The position numbers and the translations under genes were made by a program. This document shows positions 34,034 to 44,989 of a stretch of DNA of 64,000 nucleotides, one piece after another; position 1 is the stretch's first letter, and every line of letters begins with the position of its first letter. Source of the DNA: Pleodorina starrii (lineage: Eukaryota; Chlorophyta; Chlorophyceae; Chlamydomonadales; Volvocaceae); NCBI GenBank assembly GCA_030267565.1, contig BRXU01000039.1, forward strand, positions 124,001 through 188,000. Reading direction: 5' to 3'. The notes beneath the pieces are model-generated. The model did not search any database. It was not told the DNA's origin and was given only the letters and a program-made list of their open reading frames with translations.

Positions 34034-37000
34034 CACTAATGCTGTTGTTTCCACGGAAGTGCAAATATGTATTTATCCTAAGTTAACCATGGCAACGGAC
34101 AATAGCGGCTTTCCACAAGGCCTTTGCGTACATTCACCTATTTATTGTTGGTATTTAGCTTGCGCCGTACGGAATAGTTGCCGTAATGTAAACTCCAGCT
34201 ACATTCCGCTTGCAAACAGGGCATAACTGGAAAGCAGCGAGCTTCTACGCATTTCATGTCAAAATGGTCCGCCTTTTGATTGATACGCCGGACATGCCGC
34301 CATAGCAATAATAACCAGTCAGTCAGGTCTGTCCGGATGCTCTCGCGGCAACGGCAACGACGACAAGCGTGGAAGGCGTGAAAAGAACGCAATCGCAGAC
34401 GTCTAGCATGTTCCAGGGCTCTTAAAACATAAATTCTTATATAGTTCATACACTACAGCAAGTCTGATAAAGTTCAGACACTACAAAACGGCAGATAGAT
34501 ATCCCACTGTACATCCCAACCGCTCGCCTTTCCCGCTTTTCCCGTTGCCTTTGAGGGCCGTCTCTTGTTGCGAAGAGGAATTATGGAATCATAAACTATG
34601 ACTATGAGAAGTCATAGTCTCTTCTCATAATCCACTGACGCTTGCAAATTTTCGAGCTGTAGGCCTGTAGCCTCGCATGGGTACGGTACGCTATGGAGAA
34701 GCTGACAGACCACAGACGGTGGTCGCGCGAACCGTACGAAACCACACCGTCTCCGGGACTCCTGAACATCGTGTTGAGGGTGAAGACACAAAGCTGAGAC
34801 GGCAAGAATGAATTTCTGGTTGGCCTTCCGTTGGAATTCCTTGAGATCGCATGCTTACCAGCAAGACATACCGTCTCGCATATATCCAATGGACACCACC
34901 ATGCACGACGTGCGAACGAACATACGCACTGCCTTGTGGTTTTGGTCACAGGTCGCAGCGAGCCCATTACGGCGCCCTGCACGCAAGCGTCGCCTTCATG
35001 ACGGCACGTCGGTTCTCTCGTTGCAACAAAACGCAAGCCGTTCCCAAGTCAGGTAGACCCAAACGTCGGACCTGCAACCAAGCCCAGCTGCCAGATAGCT
35101 AGTAGCCCCAGCCCTGCCACACCACCAGCAGTCATAGTCGGGGTACTTCCTGCTGGTATGGGAGATGCGGCAAACCCTGGGAGATCGGAAACTTGTGGGG
35201 CCGTCAGCTTCAGAGCAGGGTGAGAGAGCCCCGCTGCTCCGCCCAAACACACACCCTGCCAGGCAGCAAACTTGACCTGTCCCGCCACATACACTTTGCC
35301 GCGCCCCGCCGCGCCCAGTACATGCCCACCCTTCCACAGCTGGCGATATGGCTCTTAGGTTATTTCCGGGATCAGGCGAATCGTGATGAAGGCTTGTTAA
35401 CATCGGCGATCGCTCGGCAATGGGCCGCCACAGGGCAGGCTTACTTAATTACAGGGGAGCTGGAAAGCAGCTACATAGTGCGAGTAGGGCAGGCACGGGC
35501 AGGCCTGTTTCTTCAAACCGCCCGACCGACCACCCTCTGCTCCACGGCATGTGAAGAACTCGCACATCACATCGCCTGAAGTCTGAAGGCCTACCAAGCG
35601 CCATGTAGCCCAGCAGGGCCCCAGCAGTCCCCCAGGCTTTGTGGAACTGTTGTGCGCGTATTGTTGCACAAGTCTAGGCTTGCAAATCTAGGGAGCGCTA
35701 AGCACCGTTGCTGGGAGAACCAGTTATGGTCGGTGCAGCTGGTGGCGGCTCGCGACATGGGCCTCGCCGCGGGGTGCCTCATAGCGGGGGGTGGAGCAGC
35801 AATCGGCAGCCGCCCTCACCACCAGCGGCGGTGGTGGCGGTGGCGGCAGCCGCATCTCCGTGCCCTGGGACCAAGGGGCCCCGGGTCGCGAAGCGGCCAC
35901 CACCACCACCATGCACCCACCCGTCAATGGAAACCGCAAGAGGATGCACAGATTATTCTAGCTCCAGAGGGCTTGTGTAATATGCGGTAATTACGGTGTA
36001 CGTCTGGAAGATGCTCGTCACGAAGGGTCACGACTCGTATACACCGTGTGGTGGCTAGGTATGGACGAGCCACGACCGGCAACCCTTTCTATCTGGTTAA
36101 ACCTGCATCTATCTGCGGACATACCGGTACCAAACCAAATGTGTTTTGTCCCAAACGAACACTGGGCGGGGGTGGTCTCTGCCTGACCCGTGCGCGCGTT
36201 AAGTGCCGCATGGCTCACTCGCTCGCGCACTCGATGGCTGAAACCGCCATCGGGCCCACAGTGTCGTGCGCGGAGGTACAGCGCCGCGGCGCTGCCGTAC
36301 GAGCTGTTCGAGCTCCACCAAGACAGCCTGATTTTCAAAGGTGTCAAGGATAAGAAGAAAGCCAAACCCGAAGTTGTGAATACGTAGAGTTTTCGTGGGG
36401 TGGGAGCTAGCGCTACCGCGCGCTTCTCCAATAACTGCAGGCGTCGAGCAGGGCGCACGACGTACCGGTAGCTTGGTATCCAGGAACCCTAAGCTCCAAC
36501 AAGACAGAAGACTGCCGTTGTTGTCCGTCGATTGGTTACTGCTGCCCGACCGGTGCCCGGACCAGGGTCTCAGCAATACGCCGTCACGAACATTCGGCGG
36601 GGCCGGAGCTTGCGGTAACTAACCACCTTAACCACTTCGTAACAACAACGACGAAGTTGCTTGCGACCCGCTGCGCGGCAGCCGAGTAACGGACGTCGTT
36701 TTTCGCGATTGGAACTGAAACGGCTAGCTCATACATATGCGGTACATCCAATACAGCGTTTTCCCGCGTTTCCTGTTTAGGCTCGACGGTCAACGGGCCA
36801 GCGCCCGTTCCTTGCGCGCGGCAGGCGTACGTCCACCCGTGCTAGCTGTCTGGTCAAACGGTCCCCAGACGATCGCTCCTGCAGTGTCGGCCTCCCATTC
36901 CTGGGTCTCTGATGCCATGGCTGGATGTATGGCCACCCAATCAGCTCGCATCGTTTCTTCTTGGCATTCGGTGGGTACAATACAGGGGGTCGCTTCTTGT

Positions 37001-39983
37001 CGGCTTCATCCTGCCTCACGTGCGTTTTTCATGGCCTCAACCCTTTCCGTTATCTTCTGGTGTCACGCCGCCTCCCTCGCTTGAGTGGCCGTGTGGGCTA
37101 AATACAATGCTGCCCAGCAGCGACAGGCGGAACCTGGCGGACGGCGGCGTGGTGGGCGCTGTTGCAGTGGGTGCGCTAAGAACCACAGCAGCTAATTGCC
37201 TAGGTCTCGAGGCTAGAGGAACGAACGAAAGCAGAACAAGGCAAAGAAGCATGTGGCAACAGCGCGTGCGGATGCGGCGGCAAAGCGAGATGAGTGCCAT
37301 CGGCACATCGGAACCCGCATTCCCCCTCTTAAATGCGAAGTGCATGAGAAGCGTCACCGACCTGAAGACCAGGGCGGGAAGCAAGGTCCGGAGACGACGC
37401 AGCAAGGTTGCGTTGATCCCGAGCCCAGCACACCGAGGGAGGAGGGACCCCGCCCGTGGTCCGGCGATGGGTGCTCCCGCCGAGGGGGGGGGGGCGCCGG
37501 CGCAGCGCCGGTCTGGAACTGGGTTGCGGCTTTTGGGTTTCGACAGGGGCGTGGGCGAGACGCGCGCCTGGATGGCAGGGCCTGGATGGCGGCTCGCAGG
37601 GTCGCATGCCTGGCCCCTCTCTCGCCCTCACGTAACGGACTTGGGACGGACGGACAGCAGCACAGCCGGTGCGAAACAGCCGGTCCTTTCATTGCTCTGC
37701 GAGGACCGTTCAGCAGCTCGGCGAGATGCGGCATGGGGGCCAGCGCAGGCCGGGTTTCGGGCCTGCTCGTGCTCGTGCGTGCGGCGTGTCCCCGGCAACC
37801 CCCAAGGGCGCGTGTCGGGATGGATTCGGTCGAGAGGCCCAGCACAGCGGCCGGCCACCCCCTTGCTCACCGTCGAGCGCCGGCCCCCGCGTAACAGGCT
37901 GTACAGGGCTGTACTCTTTTACCATGTTTAAATGGTGAAGTAATAACCGACAACCACCAAGGCACGGCGCTCCTCACGCTAACACGCCCCACTCGGCGTG
38001 GAACCCGTTGTGGCCGCGCCGCCTTCCTCAACTCGTCCCATCGACTGCGTCTTTACTTCAGCAGCCCATTGCCTGTTGGCTCTACTCTTCCGGCGTCTGG
38101 ACGTGTGAGCCCTGCGGGCAGATTGTCTGCGGCCTGGGCTGTCGCTTGCAAGCTGTCCGGTGCACTGCCTGGCTCCGCCTGCCGTAATGCAGACTCCGCA
38201 AATGAAGATGACAAGTTGTGTTCCACAACAGTGCAAAATATAAGAATGCGAACACGGCCATTGCACTTGCTGACACGTGCTGACAGCCTTCGTCACGCTT
38301 CATGTCGTCCAGCGCCCGGGATGCCTGCTAAAGCTGCTAATGTGATCAAGAATCATAGTCACTAGAAGCATAATGTTCACGTTTTCAAGACGGTTCTCTG
38401 GGAAAGTGTTACTGGTAATTCAGGATTAATTAGAAGGCGAGCGGCTCGACGGCAGCGGGGGTAGGGTAGGGCAGGGTAGGGTAGGCTTGGCCGCTTGGGG
38501 CATCGCAAAGGAGCTGACAAATTTGTAAGTAAATTAATATTCATTCTTGTTTGGATTTTCATATTATTGCAGAGAACTAACGCAGCCAACATAGAGAGAC
38601 AACCTCTTTCGTGCAGAGTTACGTTTTCAGGCTAGGTGCGTTAGCCTTTACACAATTACCATCCGATTTGGTAAGTAGCAGTTAGCAATCAATGCAACAT
38701 AACGCTTGAGGTTGCCGGATGCTTGTATGTTGCAGCCCCGTTTCAAATTTGAGCGAGCTCGAGCTTTCCTTTGGCGATCAAAAGGCACGCCAGGCTCTGA
38801 GTAGGTACCTCATCTATGTACTATACATTCTGTGCTTGTGTGTCTTGCAACTCACTGCGCCAGAAACGATGCCGTTTCCGCCTCGGCAGCGTTTCCAGCT
38901 AGGTTTCTTCCTACTGTGTATGATGAAGCGGAGTCCCAGGCTCGAAGATTTCATGGATGGATTTCAATCCATGCAACTCAATCTAAATCTTGGTCGGTTG
39001 TTCGAAGTGCCGCATGCAGGTGTGGATGTGACGGGTGTGGCATGTGCGCCTGGTCGATGGCGGTGTGGCCCGAAGTCCAGCACTCACAGCTGGAATGCCA
39101 CAGAAAAGGAAACCCGCCTAACAATGGTGGTGTGCGAACCAGATGGCAAAGGTCAAAGCGCGAAGGTAGCAACGACCCCAGATCTGCCGCCAGATCTGTC
39201 CCCATGTATTCACGTGCTGCGGGCCTTGCATGCAGCGAGGATCGGGCAGGAGCGCTGGTCTGCAGCTCTTATAGCGCATCTGTCCACCGTTTCCCCCGAA
39301 TGTTTTGAAGCTGGCAATCGGGGCTTCAAACACAAGTTAACGTAAGCGTCACTGCGGCAGCCCCTTGCACGTGGGCCGATATGTTTCCTTCGAACAGCTG
39401 GCGGTACATACACTCCCCCTAGCTCCTCCGGAGCTCAGCAGGGCCATACGGGGTTCCAGCTAAATTGCGCTGGTGCGGAGGGCCGCGGTACACTAAGTGC
39501 CTGTACCCAGGAGATTCGGTAACCGCCGCGTTTGAGTCGTGGTGAACGATCGTGTGGACAGGGGTTGCAGGCACACGTAAAGCATGGCAAGCAATCATCC
39601 ACGCAAGCCTACAAGAGGAGACGCCTTAATTACAACAAGTTTGTGTGGAAGGAGGGCGCACATGACGCGTGCATGCTGCAAACTGTCCTGGAAAGCTGCG
39701 AGCGAGCCTGTGATCTGCGGAGGCCGGAACCCCCTGGCTTGGCCCGAAGGTGGATCCCCACTACTTAGGATGCGGAGATTTCCTACCACGCCGAAATAAA
39801 TAACAGCAAACCTGCAAGCTTCGACCAGAGTATGCCACGCAACGAGGAGTGGGCATATGTCGTCCCAGAACTCCATTCTGTACGGATCCGTACATGGCGT
39901 CGGAATGAGTTCCATTGAATTCGGCTGCTAGACGGCACCCAAAGGTTTGCGTCTGTAGTCATTGGCTTACCCTCATCACGAAC
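34034..39983. other. 6-kb region without a recognisable gene
   Basis: Composition drops toward AT and codon-like structure is lost. Short open frames exist, such as a 208-codon ATG frame at 38719-39345 (+) and a 65-codon frame at 36190-36387 ending in LFELHQDSLIFKGVKDKKK, but neither resembles a family I know and neither has convincing splice partners. The upstream part (34034 to about 34500) should hold the protease promoter. Confidence 0.5.
34600..34619. repeat. perfect 8-bp inverted repeat
   Basis: GACTATGA-GAAG-TCATAGTC, an 8-bp stem with a 4-base loop, about 570 bp upstream of the protease start. It may be regulatory or chance. Confidence 0.4.
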
Positions 39984-40763
39984 ATGGCGCATGCAGCGCT
40001 TCACCGCCTGCCTGTAGAGAAATCTGCACGCGGCTTTGCTGGCCCAAGCAACTATGCGCGGGCACCAAAGCTGCCAGTATTGCTAATTAAGCTTGGACTT
40101 TCATGCACTGAAACTCTTGGGCAATCTAAGCTTTTGGGTTGGCAACAACGAAACTGCTTCATTCGTAAGGTTGTCGCGTTGTCGGCAACAGCAGCCTCTC
40201 AGCCGCTCGATTTCGACAATGACGACGAGGACATTGGGTTGGGAGGAGGCGATATAGAGTTTGACGAGTCGGAGCTTGGGCCGCCGCCGGACGTCCGATA
40301 CCAACCCGCGATGCACATTAAAGACCGCAAAGCGTGGCGCTCAAAGGCAGAGACCATGGCCAAGGAGAAGCGGCTGATTAACATACAAATTGGCCAGCTG
40401 GGCATGACGCCGTCCTTCCTGCGGGCGTGCGCTGACATCCTGCAGAAGCACACGCTCGTGCGCGTCAAGCTGGGCGAGGGCTGCGGCATGGAGCGACGCT
40501 CGGCAGCGGCGCTGCTGGAGAAGTACCTAGACTGCATCTGCGTGCACCAGATTGGCTTCACCGTCACGCTCTACCGCCAGGCCGGTCTGCCGCGGCCCTC
40601 GAACACCTTGCGGGAGGAGGGGGAGGACGGCGCGTCCGCAGCTGCGGCGGCCTTGGAAGCTGAGGCCCGCGCCCGCTCGGCCGCGGCGGCGGAGAAGCAA
40701 AGGCGAAAGAAGGCCGGCCAGCAGGCGCCGCAACAACGGCCGCCGGAGTTCAATTTGCTGTAG
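39984..40763 (+). CDS. CRM (YhbY-type) RNA-binding domain protein, probably plastid-targeted
   Basis: Intronless, 259 residues, ATG at 39984 and TAG at 40761. The N-terminal 60-70 residues are basic, Ser/Ala-bearing and poor in acids, fitting a plastid transit peptide. An acidic stretch (DFDNDDEDIGLGGGDIEFDE) follows. One CRM domain spans about residues 130-200: KRLINIQIGQLGMTPSFLRA, then LQKHTLVRVKLGEG, ending IGFTVTLYRQAG, which matches the YhbY end IGxxxVLYR. The C-terminus is an Ala/Glu/Lys-rich helix. CRM proteins bind RNA in plastid group II intron splicing or ribosome assembly; bacterial YhbY associates with pre-50S ribosomes. Which role applies here is unknown. A frame extending upstream lacks an ATG, so 39984 is chosen. 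Absence of introns is unusual for this neighbourhood. Confidence 0.88.
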   Translation: MAHAALHRLPVEKSARGFAGPSNYARAPKLPVLLIKLGLSCTETLGQSKLLGWQQRNCFIRKVVALSATAASQPLDFDNDDEDIGLGGGDIEFDESELGPPPDVRYQPAMHIKDRKAWRSKAETMAKEKRLINIQIGQLGMTPSFLRACADILQKHTLVRVKLGEGCGMERRSAAALLEKYLDCICVHQIGFTVTLYRQAGLPRPSNTLREEGEDGASAAAAALEAEARARSAAAAEKQRRKKAGQQAPQQRPPEFNLL

Positions 40764-41348
40764 GCCTCCGGGGCCGATGTCGAATTCATGGAAAGTGGTT
40801 TGTTCTCTCGTGGGTTGGCAAGAGCTGGTCAACACCGAGCAGGAGCCCATGGTTTACGTTCGAGCGAGGCGCGGATGGCACTTGTGGGGTCGTTGGAAGG
40901 GTGACACTGGTGAAGTGGGTTATGCCGACCTATTAAGGTGCGGCGGCTGTGGGGCCGCCTCGTGCGACCACACTGCCTAGCCGCCGCGAGCCGCGTTCCG
41001 AGGCAGTGTAGTGCAGATTAGTATGTAGGTTGACAATGGGCTCTACCAGCAGGACCGAGGCGCCGTCCGCTCGGCAACAAGGCGGGACATGGTGCACTAC
41101 AGGATGTTGTGTACCGTGTGGGGCACCGGATTCACTCCCTGGCGCACCGCCGGGTGCCATACTGCCCCGTGTCTGGACTGGACTGGGCTCAGAAATCTTA
41201 ATGCTGCCTTTCCGGCGCGCGATGCACTGCGCATAGAGTGACTGGTGTGCCTCGGGTGTTATGACGAAAGCCGAGCCGAGCACGGTATGAGTAATCTGGC
41301 GGCCCGCCATGTCTCTCTCATAGCGCATTGTGACAACCCCGTAATTCG

Positions 41349-41353
41349 TGTAA
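41349..41353 (+). terminator. TGTAA poly(A) signal candidate for the CRM gene
   Basis: First TGTAA downstream of the stop at 40763, giving a 3' UTR of about 590 bases, a normal length for volvocine genes. Confidence 0.5.
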
Positions 41354-42153
41354 ATGTTGGCACCGCGGTGTGAGGACCCGACCATGGCTCGCTACCAGGT
41401 CGGGGCTTATTGATGCCTGATTCGTGCCGAAGTCACCAACGATGGATGGAGGGACCGGCTGGCGGGTCGGGCTCACCTGCTCGTGTTGACATAACTTAAT
41501 GGCGCAAAACCTGCTATAACCGTTTGCTACAACGATGTCCTGCAAACTGCGGGATAGGTTGTACATGTGGAAGATAAGCTATCTGAGGGGGATGAACTGC
41601 TCGTGTGTCTCTGTCTGCAAAGTGCAAGCGCCTCGCCGGTTCAAGCGCCAGACGCCCGTGCACACTAAAGGCTAACATGGAATCGTGACACAACGTAGCG
41701 CACGAAAATCACAAATGAAACCGCAAAAAAACCCTAGCTCTACTGGCGGAAGAAACGATCCCCGAAGTCTTTTCTCCTCGGTTAAAACCACATTGTTTAC
41801 TACCAGCGTTTGAAAACTTGGACATCTATTATGGTCAATGGGGAATTGAAGGGCTGCGAGTCTGGCCGCGCCACAACCCGTGCCCGTGTAGCCTTGGGGT
41901 GAGGGGAGAGCTGTGGAGCCAATTTTTAGACTTTTACAGCCAATTCGACAAGGAAACTAAAGATTTTACTCGAAACTAGTGCTTCTGCTGTTCCTTTGTC
42001 CTCGAGAGAACAACTGGATCCAAACGCCGTACAGACGATTCATTTTGACAGGCACTAAAGTTGTCAGTGGCTTGTGGCCGGCTAAGCTGGCCGTAACCTT
42101 AAGAGTTGCAAATACAGCGGCCCATCCACTTGGACATTGACATTACTGCGACG

Positions 42154-42163
42154 CATATTTAAG
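42154..42163 (+). promoter_or_regulatory. TATA-like box of minE
   Basis: CATATTTAAG, 50 bases before the minE ATG. With a start site about 30 bases downstream this leaves a 5' UTR of about 25-30 bases. Confidence 0.45.
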
Positions 42164-42213
42164 CCTGCCATTGTATCCAGGACATTTCACATTTCCTAGT
42201 TGACTGAGGAAAA

Positions 42214-43300
42214 ATGGACCGGGCTGTAATGCATTGCGGGTCCGGCTGGTTGAATCGCCGCTTTTTGAAGTCCTTTTGTGCAGTCAGCCGGCAAGGAGCT
42301 GCAGCAGGGCCGCACTCTCTCCACGGCAGCTCACGCGGCCCGGCCGTCCGGCGAGTGGCGTTGAATCAGCAGGACCTTCCACGGGCGGTTGTTCACACAG
42401 CGGGCGGCACCTTTGTTCGACAGCCGCGGTCTTCAGGGAACGCGGTCAGCGACCTCCTCTTCAAACTGCAGCTCTGCTTCCACATCTTCTTCCCGGAAAA
42501 GCCTAAAGATACCACTCCAAAAGAGGAGGTCAAGCGGAGGCTCAAAATGGTGCTGGTGAGCAGTTGCTGCGTTTGAGCATTTGCACACATTATCAGCATT
42601 GGCTCAGAGTGTCGGCTGTCAGCATTATGCACTCCTTACTCTATCGGGTTGATCAATGCGATTTAGTTGGAGCTTCAATTCCTCATTACCACTCGCCAGG
42701 TGGCTGACCGCTGCGGGATGAGCCCTGGCTCGCTCGGAGAGCTGAAGAAGACCATCGCAAAGGCGCTCCAAGACTTCGTTGACATCGAGTCGGAGGACGC
42801 AATTGAGGTATGTTTGCGCGCACGGCCCTGTCCTGCCGTAGTAGGTTGGGATGATGCTGCACCACGGTATGCGCCCTCCACGCCGGCTGGACGGGATTCA
42901 ACACCTCCAGTCGCGCACATGACACGGGAAGCTACCTGCTTATCGGTGCACCCCATGCTTACCTGCGTGCGTGCGTCCCGAGGAAATTGAAGGAAATCTC
43001 ACCAACGCTCTTGGATGTAATACCCCCAAAATGCCCTGCCCGGCTCACTGCCTGTTCCTCTCTTTCCCCGCCACCTGCCCGCGTGCGCCCTTCACGTGTG
43101 CCCCTTCACAGGTCCAAATCAACGACGACCCCGGCTTGGGGACCGTGTACTGTGTGGCTATCCCCGTCCGCCGCGTGAAGGCCGAGACCCGGTTCGCTTC
43201 GGATGGGCGGGTGGAGACTGGAGCGGATGGCGTTCTGCTTGAGTGGGACCCCACGGACCTCCACTCGGACCCGTCGAGCCGCTTCCCTATGGGCTGCTGA
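42214..43300 (+). CDS. minE: plastid division topological specificity factor MinE
   Basis: Three exons (42214-42555, 42700-42807, 43112-43300), both introns phase 0, 212 residues. Residues 1 to about 75 are Arg/Ser/Ala-rich and free of acidic clusters, as in a transit peptide. The MinE core follows: SDLLFKLQLCFHIFF (the amphipathic MinD/membrane-contact helix), then KEEVKRRLKMVL joined to VADRCGMSPGSLGELKKTIA, and FVDIESEDAIE joined to VQINDDPGLGTVYCVAIPVR. This corresponds to the bacterial order helix, RLQIIVAERR, KDILEVICKYVQID, and the final beta strand. Plant and algal MinE limits MinC/D activity so that the FtsZ ring forms at mid-plastid. A tail of about 35 residues (LEWDPTDLHSDPSS) follows the core. 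Assignment is strong; minD is not in the window. Confidence 0.95.
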
Positions 43301-44989
43301 GGCGGTAAGCGCTGCGGGTGCGCATTATGCTTCTTTGGCCTTATACTTGTCGGTCCGCCTTTGGGTATCCCTTCGCCAGGCGTCTATTGTTCACATGTAC
43401 AGGGGGCAGAAGTGTTCGCATTGAGACTGCGGCAGCCCCAGCTCAGGAAGCGCCCCCTTTTGCGTTGCAGGTTTGATGTACTATAACACCAACGGAGCCC
43501 CCCCCCCGTGAACGGTCGACAGCTCTTGCAAGCTGGCACCGTCCGGAACACATGCGCGTTGACACCATAACACGTTCTCGCCAAGCTCAGCTGGGATGTC
43601 CGGTTGTTCTGGACAGCATTTGTATGTAGAGATTAGTTCAGCCATCAAGAGCAGGTCAAGCCGCACGCCGATGCAACGGAACTAAGGCCGGTCGAGGGTG
43701 GCGCGTTGGGGAAACGGTTGATTAGCGCCGTCTTGTTACTCAGGTGGTGTCGGAGGCGGCAGGTGCGGTCGGCAATGGTGATGGCGTGGGGTTGTCTAGC
43801 GCTTTCTCCTGGCCTATTTCAGCAGATAGGAGGAGATGCCCCATTTGCGCGTGTACATCAGCATGTGGGTTTCGTTGCCGTACTCGATTGTGATGGAAGA
43901 GTTGGTTATTGCATGAGGTGGAGCGACGCGTTTGCGCAAATCCCCATGTGCACAACAAAGCTAATCTCGCGCGGATTCCTTGTTTATCTGGGCCAGGTTT
44001 GTGCTTGCGGGTGTGAGCAGTACGAGAGGACAAACTGCAATCTACTGACGTGCGGAGTTATGGCGGGCCAGCTCTAGGCAATCAAATTTCTTTAATGTGA
44101 CTGCGTGCATGTACAGACCATAACTGCGACTTACGGATAGCACGGTCTGCTAATGTTTTATCACTTTACCATGCTCGGCTTGACTGCGTGGCGGTTGTTA
44201 TGATGCTGCGTCGGACTGAACCATTTGCTGCCCCAGGTAACTCGTTAACCTGTCCTATTTGATCATCATTTACACGACCATGGGGCGATCATGCCAGGCG
44301 ACTACGACTTGCACGATCTGCACATAAGCCGCGGCTGCGAGCCCACAAACGAAGCCCGGCAAGCGACCGGTGGGGCTGTTGATAACTAAGCTTGGTGAGG
44401 ATACCAAGTCAGCTTTTTCGGCTGTAACCTGATAAGCTTGATCCGCCTTAAACGGTTCAATCGTCGATGCTATATCGGCCTTCATTGGCGTGGGTTCAGA
44501 ATCGGTGGGGGGAGGCTTCTAGTGAGAAAAGTGAGAGATCCAATCTTTCTTAATCCTGCTTGTCTCACAAATCTAATTATGGCCAAATGGAAATTGCGCA
44601 GAGCGCTTAATAATAATGAAAAACGCGCCGCATTTCACGATGTGCCGCTAAGGAAAGGCGGGACGAAGCAAAACACAAGGGACTTCAAAACGATAACGTG
44701 CTATACGGCCGGAGTTTACTGTTCTATACTCTTACGTTACCGGTACCGTCTGACACGAACGCCCACAATATCGCACTGCCGACACAAAGGTCAACATTCT
44801 TGCCCTGCTATCGACACTTGTCAATTACGCTCTTGAATTTTGGCGTGGTGCAAAGCCCTATGTTGCAAGGAAAAGCACACTGCCCTTCCTCCCTTCAAGT
44901 TATTTAGCAATATTAATTTCAATTATTGTTATGATAAACAGTGTGTAAAACTAAGGTCTAGGTTGGGCCACACTTGTCGTGGCCCTGAA
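43301..44989. other. intergenic: minE 3' UTR to EXO70 upstream region
   Basis: No gene recognised. The first TGTAA candidates are at 44423-44427 (about 1.1 kb after the minE stop) and 44944-44948. The 300 bases before the EXO70 ATG are AT-rich. No clear TATA box. Confidence 0.5.

Larger units (their letters stand above)
40764..42213. other. intergenic: CRM 3' UTR and minE promoter region
   Basis: No further gene recognised. Contains the TGTAA signal at 41349 and the TATA-like element at 42154. The middle part (about 41580-42120) is comparatively AT-rich. Confidence 0.6.

Noticed and set aside
36912..37931. 339-codon frame on +, beginning MPWLDVWPPNQ
   Set aside because: Starts at a plausible ATG, but composition is Arg/Pro/Gly drift of GC-rich DNA, no family motif is visible and other frames are equally open nearby.
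38719..39345. 208-codon ATG frame on +
   Set aside because: No recognisable domain or signal and no splice partners; kept only as a note in the intergenic entry.
39915..39983. Longer N-terminus for the CRM protein
   Set aside because: The upstream extension begins at TTG, not ATG; the ATG at 39984 gives a better transit-peptide-like start.
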